47,553 nt of DNA from Desulfovirgula thermocuniculi DSM 16036. GTDB taxonomy: Bacteria > Bacillota > Desulfotomaculia > Desulfotomaculales > Desulfovirgulaceae. Shown here piece after piece: positions 1 through 7,169 of this stretch. The notes beneath the pieces are model-generated. The model saw only the letters and a program-made list of their open reading frames with translations. It was not told the origin of the DNA and did not search any database. Positions within the stretch are counted from its first letter, which is position 1. Every line of letters begins with the position of its first letter. Both the position numbers and the translations under genes were made by a program. The DNA is taken from assembly GCF_000429345.1 (NCBI RefSeq), contig NZ_AUBR01000023.1:1-47553 (forward strand), in the 5' to 3' direction.

Positions 1-67
1 TGATCCGGGTCATCCGGGGAATGCTGGCTAACCTGCGGTTGATCAGCCGCCATCCCACGACGGGATG

Positions 68-87
68 CCCCCCAATTTATTGGGGGG
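68..87. terminator. GC-rich perfect hairpin near window start
   Basis: CCCCCCAAT and ATTGGGGGG form a perfect inverted repeat around two bases (a realistic fold has a 6-base loop). It is not followed by a T-run on either strand, so it is only a possible terminator of an unseen upstream gene. One forward frame (from base 3) is open until a stop near base 141, but nothing in it is recognisable, so no partial gene is called. Confidence 0.35.
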
Positions 88-120
88 AGGATGTCACTTG
101 CTGCGCCTCGTTTTTAAAAG

Positions 121-149
121 TTGCCAAAAAGATTTTCTTGTAGGACAAT
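121..149 (+). promoter_or_regulatory. Candidate sigma-A promoter
   Basis: TTGCCA (121-126) and GACAAT (144-149) are separated by exactly 17 bases in an AT-rich stretch. This is a good match to a housekeeping promoter. It lies about 65 bases before the TTG start of the first gene, which it would drive. Confidence 0.5.
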
Positions 150-215
150 AAATCGTGGGATGTTCTGTTAATATTCTGCGGCCCTTTCTTGGTTCCTGCC
201 GGGGAGGTGCATAAC

Positions 216-701
216 TTGCGGGAAATTGCCTTGCCGGATTTTATCGGTGAGTCGGAGCGCGGCATGATCGTGATGGTTTCCGCCCTCCAGGACGAGCTGG
301 AGCCGCTTTTACGCCGCCTTTGCCGCGGCGAGAAGGTGCCTTATACCTTCAGGTGGCAGCTTGTTCACCTGGAGGGCAGAAATTACCTGGTAACGCTGGA
401 CCTGGACTGGAAGGGCGGTAGTGAAGTGGCCATTGGCTTCACCCCGGAGATGTGGAACATTTTGCCCGCCATGCGCCAGAAGGAGCATCTCGCCGTGGTT
501 ACCGACTGGTCCCTCGTGGGAGAGGAAGTCAGGGAGGCCTCGCGGGCCCTGGTCATTGAGCGCCCGTACCGGGGCCTGGAAGCGCTCATCAGGCAGGTAG
601 CCCAGGTCGCCCCGCCCGTGCAGGGATTAAAGCCCGGCGAAGAGCTGGAGAGGCTCCAGGAGATCTTAGCCGGCTGCGTGGACCCGCACCAGTTGAACTG
701 A
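216..701 (+). CDS. Hypothetical protein, about 161 aa
   Basis: A soluble protein I do not recognise. The start is taken as TTG at 216 because GGGGAGGTG (201-209) sits 6 bases upstream; an in-frame GTG at 189 has no such site. The sequence is acidic, with no signal peptide, membrane segment, cysteine cluster or nucleotide-binding motif. The middle part (around 'NYLVTLDLDWKG') looks like a beta-strand pair and the C-terminal third looks helical. It stands alone, with its own promoter candidate and a strong terminator-like hairpin after it. Codon use is normal for the window, so it is probably a real gene of unknown function. Confidence 0.6.
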   Translation: MREIALPDFIGESERGMIVMVSALQDELEPLLRRLCRGEKVPYTFRWQLVHLEGRNYLVTLDLDWKGGSEVAIGFTPEMWNILPAMRQKEHLAVVTDWSLVGEEVREASRALVIERPYRGLEALIRQVAQVAPPVQGLKPGEELERLQEILAGCVDPHQLN

Positions 702-720
702 GGGAGCCTGCGGGAGGCAT

Positions 721-767
721 AACCCGGCCCGGCCACCGCGAAAACTTTATGAGGGGGCCGGGTTTTT
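721..767 (+). terminator. Intrinsic terminator abutting the next start codon
   Basis: AACCCGGCCC (721-730) pairs perfectly with GGGCCGGGTT (755-764), followed by a T-run ending at 767. The ATG of the DUF421 gene is 768-770, immediately after the T-run, and the only purine-rich ribosome binding sequence (GAGGGGG, 751-757) runs into the 3' arm. The element should end transcription of the upstream gene. In any read-through transcript it would hide the downstream ribosome binding site. Confidence 0.75.
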
Positions 768-1436
768 ATGTGGGAAGTTGTCTACCACACCGTACTCATT
801 TACTTTATAGTGCTGCTGGTAGTGCGTCTGATGGGCAAAAGGGAGATCGGGCAGTTCTCCCCCTTTGACTTTGTGGTGGCCATCATTATTGCCGAGCTGG
901 CGGCCATTCCCATGGAATCCGATATCCCCCTTTGGCGCGGCATCCTCCCCTTGCTTACCCTGGGCCTCCTGGAGATCGCCCTGAGCTTCCTGGCCCTGCA
1001 CTTTCGCTTCCTGCGCCGCCTTCTGGACGGGGAGCCCCAGGTGGTCATCAGGAACGGGCGCGTCATCAAGGAAGAACTGCGGCGGGCCCGCTACAACCTG
1101 GACGACTTGCTGGCCCAGCTGCGGGAAAAGGGCGTGGTGAACGTGGGGGACGTGGAGTTTGCCGTCCTGGAGACCTCCGGCAGGCTGAGCGTCATCTTGA
1201 AGTCCCAGAAGCGCCCCGTCACGCCGGAAGACCTGGGGCTGGAAACCAGGTACGAGGGGCTGCCCACCGTTCTGATCATGGACGGCAAGGTGATGAAGAA
1301 AAACCTGGACAGCGTGGGCTTGAGCGAGGAGTGGTTAAAGGAAAGGCTGGAGGTGATGGGCAAAAAGCCGCAGGAGGTTTTTCTGGCCGCCCTGGGGACG
1401 GACGGGCGGCTGTTTGTGGACGGCTGTGTGGAATAG
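768..1436 (+). CDS. DUF421 (YetF/YkjA-type) membrane protein
   Basis: 222-aa inner-membrane protein of the DUF421/YetF family, found in many spore formers; the biochemical role is unsettled. Three N-terminal hydrophobic segments (roughly residues 5-22, 32-52 and 58-78) surround the family signature 'RLMGKREIGQFSPFD'. A soluble C-terminal domain follows (about 85-222), including 'VEFAVLETSGRLSV' and a second half resembling the C-terminal repeat of YetF proteins. Length and start agree with family members, which begin about 15 residues before the KREIG motif. The start codon directly follows a terminator hairpin, so independent initiation or hairpin-controlled expression is likely. Confidence 0.85.
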   Translation: MWEVVYHTVLIYFIVLLVVRLMGKREIGQFSPFDFVVAIIIAELAAIPMESDIPLWRGILPLLTLGLLEIALSFLALHFRFLRRLLDGEPQVVIRNGRVIKEELRRARYNLDDLLAQLREKGVVNVGDVEFAVLETSGRLSVILKSQKRPVTPEDLGLETRYEGLPTVLIMDGKVMKKNLDSVGLSEEWLKERLEVMGKKPQEVFLAALGTDGRLFVDGCVE

Positions 1437-1503
1437 AGAAGGAAAAAGGCGCCGGAAGGAGAAAATTACCGGTAAGGAGAAGGGGCAGGGGGAGTAGTTT
1501 AAA

Positions 1504-2124
1504 GTGTGGCAGATGCCGGGCCGCCAGCAGCTGGCCATTCTGATTCTGGCCGCGGTAATTATCTTCGGCGGCGGCTACCGCTATGCCCTCTGGCAGTGGC
1601 GGGCCAGCGCCGAAAACCAGGTGCGGGTTGAGCAGGCTGCGCCTCCTTCCGGTGCTCCTGCGCCCAGGGATATACTGGTGCACGTGGCCGGGGCGGTGGA
1701 GAAGCCCGGCGTTTACACCCTCCCTGCCGGTTCCCGGGTGCAGGATGCGGTGAAGGCGGCGGGAGCGCTGGCCGGCGCGAACCTGGACGCCCTCAACCTG
1801 GCGGCGCCGCTTGCCGACGGACAGAAAATTATCGTGCCGCTCAAAGACGATCGCGAGGTGGTTACGGGCGTGCCTCCTGCCCAGCAGGCGGCCAATCCCT
1901 TTCAAAGAACGGGTGCGGCAGGCGGCACGCAGCCGGTTAACATAAATACCGCCAGCCAGAAGGAACTGGAAGGCCTGCCAGGCATAGGCCCTTCGCTGGC
2001 CCAGCGCATCATCCAGTACCGGCAGGAAAAGGGCCCCTTTAAAACCCCCGAGGACGTTAAGAACGTCTCCGGGATAGGGGAGAAAAAGTACGAGCAAATC
2101 AAGGACTATATAACTGTTTATTAA
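1504..2124 (+). CDS. comEA: ComEA, DNA-binding competence protein
   Basis: 206-aa membrane-anchored double-stranded-DNA receptor of the transformation machinery. An N-terminal transmembrane helix (about residues 8-26) is followed by a linker, a SLBB domain (about 57-115, '[13 protein letters not shown]'), a Gly/Ala-rich linker, and a C-terminal helix-hairpin-helix pair (about 145-206, '[17 protein letters not shown]' and '[16 protein letters not shown]'). The GTG at 1504 follows GGGGGAG. An ATG three codons later is an alternative. comEC lies about 5 kb downstream rather than adjacent, with two-component and exported-protein genes between them. SLBB plus HhH leaves little doubt about the family. 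Confidence 0.93.
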   Translation: MWQMPGRQQLAILILAAVIIFGGGYRYALWQWRASAENQVRVEQAAPPSGAPAPRDILVHVAGAVEKPGVYTLPAGSRVQDAVKAAGALAGANLDALNLAAPLADGQKIIVPLKDDREVVTGVPPAQQAANPFQRTGAAGGTQPVNINTASQKELEGLPGIGPSLAQRIIQYRQEKGPFKTPEDVKNVSGIGEKKYEQIKDYITVY

Positions 2125-2147
2125 AGGAACGGGAAGGGGGAAGCAGG

Positions 2148-2840
2148 ATGGCCCACCTCCAGGTCGGCACTCTTTTCCCTGCCGGCTTCAGGGAGGAGAA
2201 AGCCGTTTCCCCGCCTGCTACCCGGAGCGGGACCGCTTCATTTGCTGCTTGCCTGGCCCGCGCCATGAAGGAGCTGCGGGAGAGCGCGGGTGCGGGCTGG
2301 CAGGATGTTTTCTTTCCCGTCCTGCTGGCCGGCTTGCTGGCGCCGGGAAACGGCTGGCTTTGGTACCTGGCGTGGGCCACCTTGAGCGCCTTTAATGCCC
2401 GGCAGCCCGGGAGGGCCGGGGGAGTTGCGCAGTCAGGTGGCAGCCCCGGCGGGGAGGCCGGGCTCATGCAGCTCATTAATGATGTGGCCCGCAGGTACGG
2501 GCTGGAGCCGGCGCTTTTAAAGGCGGTGGTAAAGGTAGAGTCAGGCTTTAATGTGCTGGCCCGCTCCCCAGCTGGAGCGCAGGGGCTGATGCAGCTCATG
2601 CCGGAAACGGCGGCGGCCCTCGGGGTTAAGAATCCCTGGGACGCGAAGGAAAACCTGGAGGGCGGGGCGCGCTACCTCAAGTACCTCCTCGACCGCTACG
2701 GCGGCAACCTGGCACTGGCCCTGGCCGCCTACAATGCCGGACCGGGGGCGGTGGAGCGCTCCGGAGGCATCCCGCCCTACCGTGAAACACGGGAATACGT
2801 GCAAAAGGTGCTTGCTGCGCGGCGGGAGTTCCTGGTCTAA
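2148..2840 (+). CDS. Lytic transglycosylase (SLT domain)
   Basis: Peptidoglycan-cleaving lytic transglycosylase of the Slt70-like GH23 type, 230 aa. The catalytic domain (about residues 105-228) has the expected blocks: catalytic Glu in 'VVKVESGFN', then '[16 protein letters not shown]', 'NLEGGARYL' and '[14 protein letters not shown]'. The N-terminal 100 residues are poorly conserved and contain a hydrophobic stretch (about 62-85) that could anchor the protein to the membrane; no classical signal peptide is clear. AAGGGGGAAGCAGG precedes the ATG. The stop overlaps by four bases the stop of the convergent small gene. Probable roles are cell-wall remodelling or spore/envelope assembly. Confidence 0.88.
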   Translation: MAHLQVGTLFPAGFREEKAVSPPATRSGTASFAACLARAMKELRESAGAGWQDVFFPVLLAGLLAPGNGWLWYLAWATLSAFNARQPGRAGGVAQSGGSPGGEAGLMQLINDVARRYGLEPALLKAVVKVESGFNVLARSPAGAQGLMQLMPETAAALGVKNPWDAKENLEGGARYLKYLLDRYGGNLALALAAYNAGPGAVERSGGIPPYRETREYVQKVLAARREFLV

Positions 2841-3061
2841 AAGCCGTCGTTTAGGTGCAGGCGGGCCTTGCGGTTTCCTTCGGCGGCCAACGCCCTTTCC
2901 GCCCTTTTAACCATCCCTTTCACCCTGCGCCTGTCCGCGCGGTTTGTTTCCGGGGGGTTCAGATGCGGTGCTTCCCGGCCCAGTTCCTTTGCCGTTTCCC
3001 ACTGAAGGTAGTCCAGCTGCCTCAAGGTGCGCAGCATATCGTTATCTTTTTTGTGCCCCAT
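2837..3061 (-). CDS. Small protein resembling a divergent alpha/beta-type SASP
   Basis: 74-aa basic protein with an excellent ribosome binding site (GGAGGTGA, 5 bases before the ATG), so it is very likely expressed. The pattern '[13 protein letters not shown]' followed by a turn and '[12 protein letters not shown]' follows the layout of alpha/beta-type small acid-soluble spore proteins (family pattern: hydrophobic-x-x-(K/Q)-(Y/W)-E-x-A-x-E-(L/F)-G, then G-x-M-V-(K/R)-(R/K)). It lacks the usual second glycine-rich GG before the M-V-K block and is unusually charged. If correct it would bind and protect spore DNA. The assignment rests on motif layout alone and could be fortuitous. Confidence 0.55.
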   Translation of the reverse strand: MGHKKDNDMLRTLRQLDYLQWETAKELGREAPHLNPPETNRADRRRVKGMVKRAERALAAEGNRKARLHLNDGF

Positions 3062-3079
3062 TTCCTCACCTCCAATCTT

Positions 3080-3098
3080 AAGTTGGCCCGCGCAACTT
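3080..3098. promoter_or_regulatory. Inverted repeat in divergent promoter gap
   Basis: AAGTTG (3080-3085) and CAACTT (3093-3098) form a dyad with a 7-base spacer, in the 66-base gap between the SASP-like gene (minus) and the response regulator (plus). The position suits an operator for one or both genes, possibly autoregulation by the response regulator. No convincing -35/-10 pair was found here. Confidence 0.35.
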
Positions 3099-3127
3099 TC
3101 CGGTATGCAGTTAGGCAGGGTAGCGAA

Positions 3128-3802
3128 ATGACCAGGCCCAAGATCCTCGTAATTGAGGACGATGAAAATATCTGCGATCTCCTGAAGATTTACCTGCAGA
3201 AAGACTACCGGCTTTTTTTTGCCCGCGACGGTAGCCAGGGGGTAAGCGCTTTCCGGGCCGTTAAGCCCGACCTAGTGATCCTGGATCTCATGCTGCCCCT
3301 CATTAACGGCTGGGAGGTCTGCCGCCTCATCCGCCAGGAAAGCGGCGTGCCCATCATCATGCTTACGGCCAGGGATGCCGTCGAGGATAGGGTGCAGGGG
3401 CTGGACTTGGGGGCCGATGATTACGTGGTGAAGCCCTTTGACCCGCGGGAGCTGACCGCCCGCATCCGGGCGCGGCTGCGCAAGGCCGGAGCGGCCGAAC
3501 TCCTGGTGGCCGGCAACCTCACTCTGGACATGAAGACGTACCGGGTGACCTGCGGGGGGCGACCGGTGGAACTCACGCCTAAGGAAATCCGGCTCCTGCA
3601 TTTTTTCCTGGTCAACCGCAATGCCGTTTTGACGCGGGAGCAGATCCTGGAAAAAGTTTGGGGCTACGACTATGCCGGCGGGACCCGTACGGTGGACATG
3701 CACGTGAAGAAACTGCGGGATAAGCTAAAGGGTGGTTCCGGGTGGCAGATCAAAACCATTTACGGCGTGGGGTACAAGTTCGAGGTCACGGGTGATGTTT
3801 AG
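3128..3802 (+). CDS. OmpR/PhoB-family response regulator
   Basis: 224-aa DNA-binding response regulator. The receiver domain (1-120) has the acidic pair in 'VIEDDENI', phospho-acceptor Asp53 in 'VILDLMLPL', Thr in 'IIMLTARD' and Lys in 'YVVKPFDPREL'. The OmpR winged-helix domain (about 130-222) includes 'VELTPKEIRLLHFF', 'LTREQILEKVWGYDY' and 'TVDMHVKKLRDKL'. The start is ATG 3128, which gives a standard N-terminus; upstream in-frame sequence is non-coding. It overlaps the histidine kinase gene by 8 bases, so the two form one translationally coupled two-component system. The regulated genes are not evident, but the next genes encode exported proteins. Confidence 0.93.
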   Translation: MTRPKILVIEDDENICDLLKIYLQKDYRLFFARDGSQGVSAFRAVKPDLVILDLMLPLINGWEVCRLIRQESGVPIIMLTARDAVEDRVQGLDLGADDYVVKPFDPRELTARIRARLRKAGAAELLVAGNLTLDMKTYRVTCGGRPVELTPKEIRLLHFFLVNRNAVLTREQILEKVWGYDYAGGTRTVDMHVKKLRDKLKGGSGWQIKTIYGVGYKFEVTGDV

Positions 3803-5210
3803 GTCCATATTCCAGCGCCTTTTAATTACCTATACGGTTATTTTGCTGGCGGTTGTTCTGGTAATGGCCCTTTCCCTGACCGCCTTTTTCCATTCTTACG
3901 TGTTGGCCCAAAAGGGGGGGCAGCTCGTGCAGGCCGCCCGGGAGATGGAGGAGCTGGCCCTCCTCTACAGGCAGGGTAAGGTCGGGCGGGGCGAGCTGCA
4001 GGCGGCGGCGGACCTCCTGGGCCAGGCTACCGGGAGCCGCGTGTACCTTCTGCTGGGCGAAAAGGCTGCGGCCCTTGAGTCCCTGCAGGGGGAGAAGCTG
4101 GGCGGGGCAGAAAAAGAGCTTTTGGAGGACATCAAAAGGATTCTCGGCGGCGAGGTGCTGGTGAAAAGAAAGGTCTTTTTCCATCCCCTAAACATGTACG
4201 TGGTCATGGCCGGCCTGCCGGTCAGGGCCGAGGGCGGCATAGCCGGCGTGGTGCTCCTCTTCTCGCCCCTCCGCGAGCTGCAGGAAGCCCTGGCGCAGGT
4301 ATACCGCATTATCTGGTTGACCGCCCTGGCGCTCCTTTTCCCGGCAGCGGCGGTCGTTTTTCTCGTTTCCCGGCACATCGCCCGCCCCGTGGAGCGCATC
4401 CAGAGGGCGGCGACGGCCCTGGCGGAAGGCAATTTCGGGGAGGACCTGCCGGTGCTGGGCAGGGATGAGCTGGCCCAGCTGACGGCAACTTTTAACTACA
4501 TGAAAAACAGGTTGAAGCAGGTGGAAGAAATGCGCCGGGAATTTCTGGCCGCCGTTTCCCACGAGCTGCGCACCCCCCTGACTTCCGTGAGGGGGTTTAT
4601 CCAGGCCATTTTAGAAGGCCTGGTGGCTCCCGCCGAGCGGGACAAGTACCTCCGGCGGGCATACGGGGAAGCGGACCGGCTGGCCAGGCTGGTTAACGAC
4701 CTGCTGGAACTGGCCAGGCTGCGTGCGGGCGGCGTGAAGCTGCACAGGGAGCGGGTGGGCATGAAGGAACTGGTGGCGGAGGTGCTGGAGGAGTGCGCGC
4801 TTTTTGCCGGGCAAAAGGGCGTTTCCCTGCACGCGGAGGTTCCCGCAGGGGAGATCGTAGCCCCGGTGGACAGGGATAAGATGAAGCAGGTGCTGCTCAA
4901 CCTGGTGGACAATGCCGTAAAATACGCCCCCGGCGGGGGAAACGTATGGGTGAGCCTCCGGCAGGAGGGATGCCTGCTGGAGGTAAGGGTGAGGGATGAC
5001 GGGCCCGGCATTCCGGAGGAAGAGCTGCCGTTTATTTTCGAGAAGTTCCGCCGGGCGGAAAGGGCCGGCGGCGAAAAGGTCGGGGGCACGGGACTGGGCC
5101 TGGCCATTGCCAGAGAGCTGGTGGCGCTCCACGGGGGCGAGATAAGGGCGGCCAACCTTCCCGGGCGGGGGGCAGAGGTGATCTTTACCGTGCCCCTGGA
5201 TAAGGGCTAG
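3795..5210 (+). CDS. Membrane sensor histidine kinase (PhoR/ResE-type)
   Basis: 471-aa sensor kinase partner of the overlapping response regulator. Layout: transmembrane helix (about 9-33), extracytoplasmic sensor region of roughly 130 residues, second transmembrane helix (about 172-195, 'LTALALLFPAAAVVFLV'), HAMP linker (about 195-248), HisKA domain with phospho-acceptor His256 in 'AVSHELRTPLTS', and HATPase_c with N box 'NLVDNAVKYAP', G1 box 'VRDDGPGIP', F box 'FIFEKFRRAE' and G2 box 'GGTGLGLAI'. All catalytic motifs are intact. The ATG at 3795 lies within the end of the regulator gene and gives a typical short cytoplasmic N-terminus. The signal sensed is unknown. Confidence 0.93.
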   Translation: MFRSIFQRLLITYTVILLAVVLVMALSLTAFFHSYVLAQKGGQLVQAAREMEELALLYRQGKVGRGELQAAADLLGQATGSRVYLLLGEKAAALESLQGEKLGGAEKELLEDIKRILGGEVLVKRKVFFHPLNMYVVMAGLPVRAEGGIAGVVLLFSPLRELQEALAQVYRIIWLTALALLFPAAAVVFLVSRHIARPVERIQRAATALAEGNFGEDLPVLGRDELAQLTATFNYMKNRLKQVEEMRREFLAAVSHELRTPLTSVRGFIQAILEGLVAPAERDKYLRRAYGEADRLARLVNDLLELARLRAGGVKLHRERVGMKELVAEVLEECALFAGQKGVSLHAEVPAGEIVAPVDRDKMKQVLLNLVDNAVKYAPGGGNVWVSLRQEGCLLEVRVRDDGPGIPEEELPFIFEKFRRAERAGGEKVGGTGLGLAIARELVALHGGEIRAANLPGRGAEVIFTVPLDKG

Positions 5211-5213
5211 CCT

Positions 5214-5243
5214 TTTACAGCTTTTTTACATTTTGCACATAAT
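5214..5243 (+). promoter_or_regulatory. Candidate sigma-A promoter in AT-rich gap
   Basis: TTTACA (5214-5219) and CATAAT (5238-5243) are spaced by 18 bases within an AT-rich stretch after the kinase gene. It could drive the three exported-protein genes that follow. A short hairpin (CCCCCT-GAA-AGGGGG) lies just downstream, near 5271-5285, in the leader. Confidence 0.35.
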
Positions 5244-5307
5244 TGTTTGAAATTGGCCTTTTAAAATTTCCCCCTGAAAGGGGGGAGCGGAGCATGGGTG
5301 AGGCGAG

Positions 5308-5622
5308 ATGAAAAGAGCAACGGCCCTTCTTTTGGCCTGCCTGGTGCTGCTCTTGCCTTTGGGGTGCGGCAAGAAAAACGCGGCGCAGGAAGTTCCGGGA
5401 GCGCAGGAGGTGCGGGAAGAACCCGGCGGCTCTTACGGCAGCCGGCCTGCGGTGACGGAAGAAAGCGGCGGCAAAACCTCCGGCATGGTGCTTAAGAGCG
5501 ACAACAGGGTTCCCGATCAGGAGGCCGTGGCCGTTCTGGAGGAGCTGGACAGGCAGCTGGGCGACCTGATTAGGGCCCTGGAGCGCATGGACGAGGTAAA
5601 GGACGAGGACCTGGAGTATTGA
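5308..5622 (+). CDS. Small lipoprotein, unknown function
   Basis: 104-aa predicted lipoprotein. A charged N-terminus (MKR), a hydrophobic core and the lipobox 'LPLGC' give lipidation at Cys20. The mature part is acidic and hydrophilic, with a C-terminal amphipathic helix ('VLEELDRQLGDLIRALERM') that could form a coiled coil. It is followed after 12 bases by another exported coiled-coil protein, and both may act in one envelope complex. I do not recognise the family. Confidence 0.75.
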   Translation: MKRATALLLACLVLLLPLGCGKKNAAQEVPGAQEVREEPGGSYGSRPAVTEESGGKTSGMVLKSDNRVPDQEAVAVLEELDRQLGDLIRALERMDEVKDEDLEY

Positions 5623-5634
5623 GGAGTGAGGCCG

Positions 5635-6144
5635 GTGAAAAAGTGGGTTGTTTTCCTCCTCGTAGCCGCTTTCTTCCTGAGCGGGGCTGCCTACGCCGGG
5701 GGCCTGCATGCCAGGCAGGGCCCTCCTCCGGCAAAGGAGAGGGCGGACCTGGTGGAGATAAAGGAAAAGGCGAAGGTTATTGCGGCAAACAACAAGCGCA
5801 TCAGAGATCTCCAGGCGCAGCTGCACCGCCAGGTCGGGGAAATAAAAGATCTCGCGGGCGAATTAAAGAAAAACCCGGCGCGCCTGGACGCCAGGAAGGT
5901 TGCGCGCCTGCGCCACCTGGCCGGTCGACTGGAGCAGTACCGGGAGGTTTTGGATGCCACCCATGGAGCGCTGGCTAAAAGGGCCTCGGCGCTAAGGGAA
6001 GTAAAGGCCAGGAGGGATGCCGCTGCCTTTTTGAGGCTGCAGGAGGAGATCATCAGCGTGCAGGAGCACAGGATAAAGGTCCTGGAAGGGCTGGCGGCCG
6101 ATCTGGCGGAGCTGGATATGGAGCTAAGAAAGAAGGCGGAGTGA
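5635..6144 (+). CDS. Exported coiled-coil protein, unknown function
   Basis: 169-aa secreted protein. A signal peptide (about residues 1-22, 'VVFLLVAAFFLSGAAYAG') precedes an almost entirely helical, charged region rich in Lys, Arg, Glu and Leu, predicted to be a long coiled coil. The start is GTG 5635, because GAGGAGTGAGG lies at the right distance; the earlier GTG at 5626 would sit on the ribosome binding site. No catalytic domain is visible. Neighbouring genes encode a small lipoprotein and a stalk-domain protein, suggesting an envelope-associated operon. Confidence 0.7.
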   Translation: MKKWVVFLLVAAFFLSGAAYAGGLHARQGPPPAKERADLVEIKEKAKVIAANNKRIRDLQAQLHRQVGEIKDLAGELKKNPARLDARKVARLRHLAGRLEQYREVLDATHGALAKRASALREVKARRDAAAFLRLQEEIISVQEHRIKVLEGLAADLAELDMELRKKAE

Positions 6145-6167
6145 GACTTTTTGAGGAGGGATGTACG

Positions 6168-7148
6168 GTGAAAGTACGACCGGCAGCACTGCTTTCCATG
6201 CTGCTGGTATTCTCGCTGTTCTTCTCCGGCCCGGCTGGGGCCGCAAGTTTAAGCGGCGCCGCCGAGGGCGCGGCGGAAGGCGGTACGGCAGAGGCGGAGG
6301 ACGTAGTCATTGAGACGGTGGAAGAAGTTTCTCCCCGGGAAGAGTCTCCCGCTTTAATTGAAGCCGGCCCCGTAAGCGTTGAAGAGGCGGTATACCGGGC
6401 TGCCGCGCTGTACCAGGAGTGCCGGGAGATTCCGGAAGCGGAGAAGATTTACATGGCGGTACAGAAATTAAAGGAGGAAGGCGCTCCGGCTCCGGGCCAC
6501 CTGGTTTCGCTGTCCCGTGAGCTTTACCGGTTTACCTTCAGGTACCGGCACATGCTCAAGGCACACCCGCACCTCGAAGACGCGGTGGTGGGCCTGACCG
6601 ACGTCACCGTGCGCCTGGCCTACCGCTTTACCACGGGGGATGGCGCCAGGCTTCTCGTATACCGCTGCGCTGCAGGCACCTATGCCGCGCTGGGCCATTA
6701 CCGCCGGGCGGCAAGAGTGCTGGAGCTGGCCCTGGAGCTGGCCCGGGACAGGAAGCGCGGCTACGGGGAACTGCGCGGTGTGTACCGCAAGCTGGGAGAC
6801 CGGGAGTTGAAGGTTTTTGTGCGGGGCAAGAAGCAGGAGTTTGACGTCAGGCCGCTGCTTTCCAACGGGCGTACTCTCGTGCCCCTGCGGGCCATTTCCG
6901 AAGCCCTGGGCGCCAGGGTGGATTTTAACCCTGCGGCCCAAGAAGTGCTCATCAACAGGGGCAGTATAAACATCAGCCTGAACCTCAACGGCAACGTGGC
7001 CGTGGTTAACGGTAAGAGGGTGGTGCTGGACGAGCCGGCCAGGCTGGTAAATAGCAGGACAATGGTTCCCTTGCGGTTTGTCTCGGAAGCCCTGGGGGCA
7101 GCGGTAGACTACGACCAGCATACCGGAACCATTACCGTGGAGGATTAG
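6168..7148 (+). CDS. Exported protein with copper-amine-oxidase N-terminal (stalk) domain
   Basis: 326-aa secreted protein. A signal peptide (about 1-27) and an Ala/Glu-rich linker precede a helical middle domain (about 60-215) resembling helical repeats. The C-terminal copper-amine-oxidase N-domain-like stalk (about 218-326) has two repeats, each with 'RTLVPLRAISEALGA' or 'RTMVPLRFVSEALGA'. This stalk domain is widespread in surface proteins of Clostridia and has no oxidase activity by itself; no amine oxidase catalytic domain is present. GTG 6168 is chosen because GAGGAGGG precedes it by 7 bases. Probably a surface or envelope protein. Confidence 0.8.
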   Translation: MKVRPAALLSMLLVFSLFFSGPAGAASLSGAAEGAAEGGTAEAEDVVIETVEEVSPREESPALIEAGPVSVEEAVYRAAALYQECREIPEAEKIYMAVQKLKEEGAPAPGHLVSLSRELYRFTFRYRHMLKAHPHLEDAVVGLTDVTVRLAYRFTTGDGARLLVYRCAAGTYAALGHYRRAARVLELALELARDRKRGYGELRGVYRKLGDRELKVFVRGKKQEFDVRPLLSNGRTLVPLRAISEALGARVDFNPAAQEVLINRGSINISLNLNGNVAVVNGKRVVLDEPARLVNSRTMVPLRFVSEALGAAVDYDQHTGTITVED

Positions 7149-7169
7149 GCAATTGCCCTTCATCCGGGA

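Noticed and set aside
77-265. 62-residue minus-strand open frame at the start of the window
   Set aside because: It has no ribosome binding site or domain and overlaps the promoter and start of the first gene.
6168-7148. Copper amine oxidase enzyme
   Set aside because: Only the N-terminal stalk domain repeats are present; there is no TPQ-forming catalytic domain.
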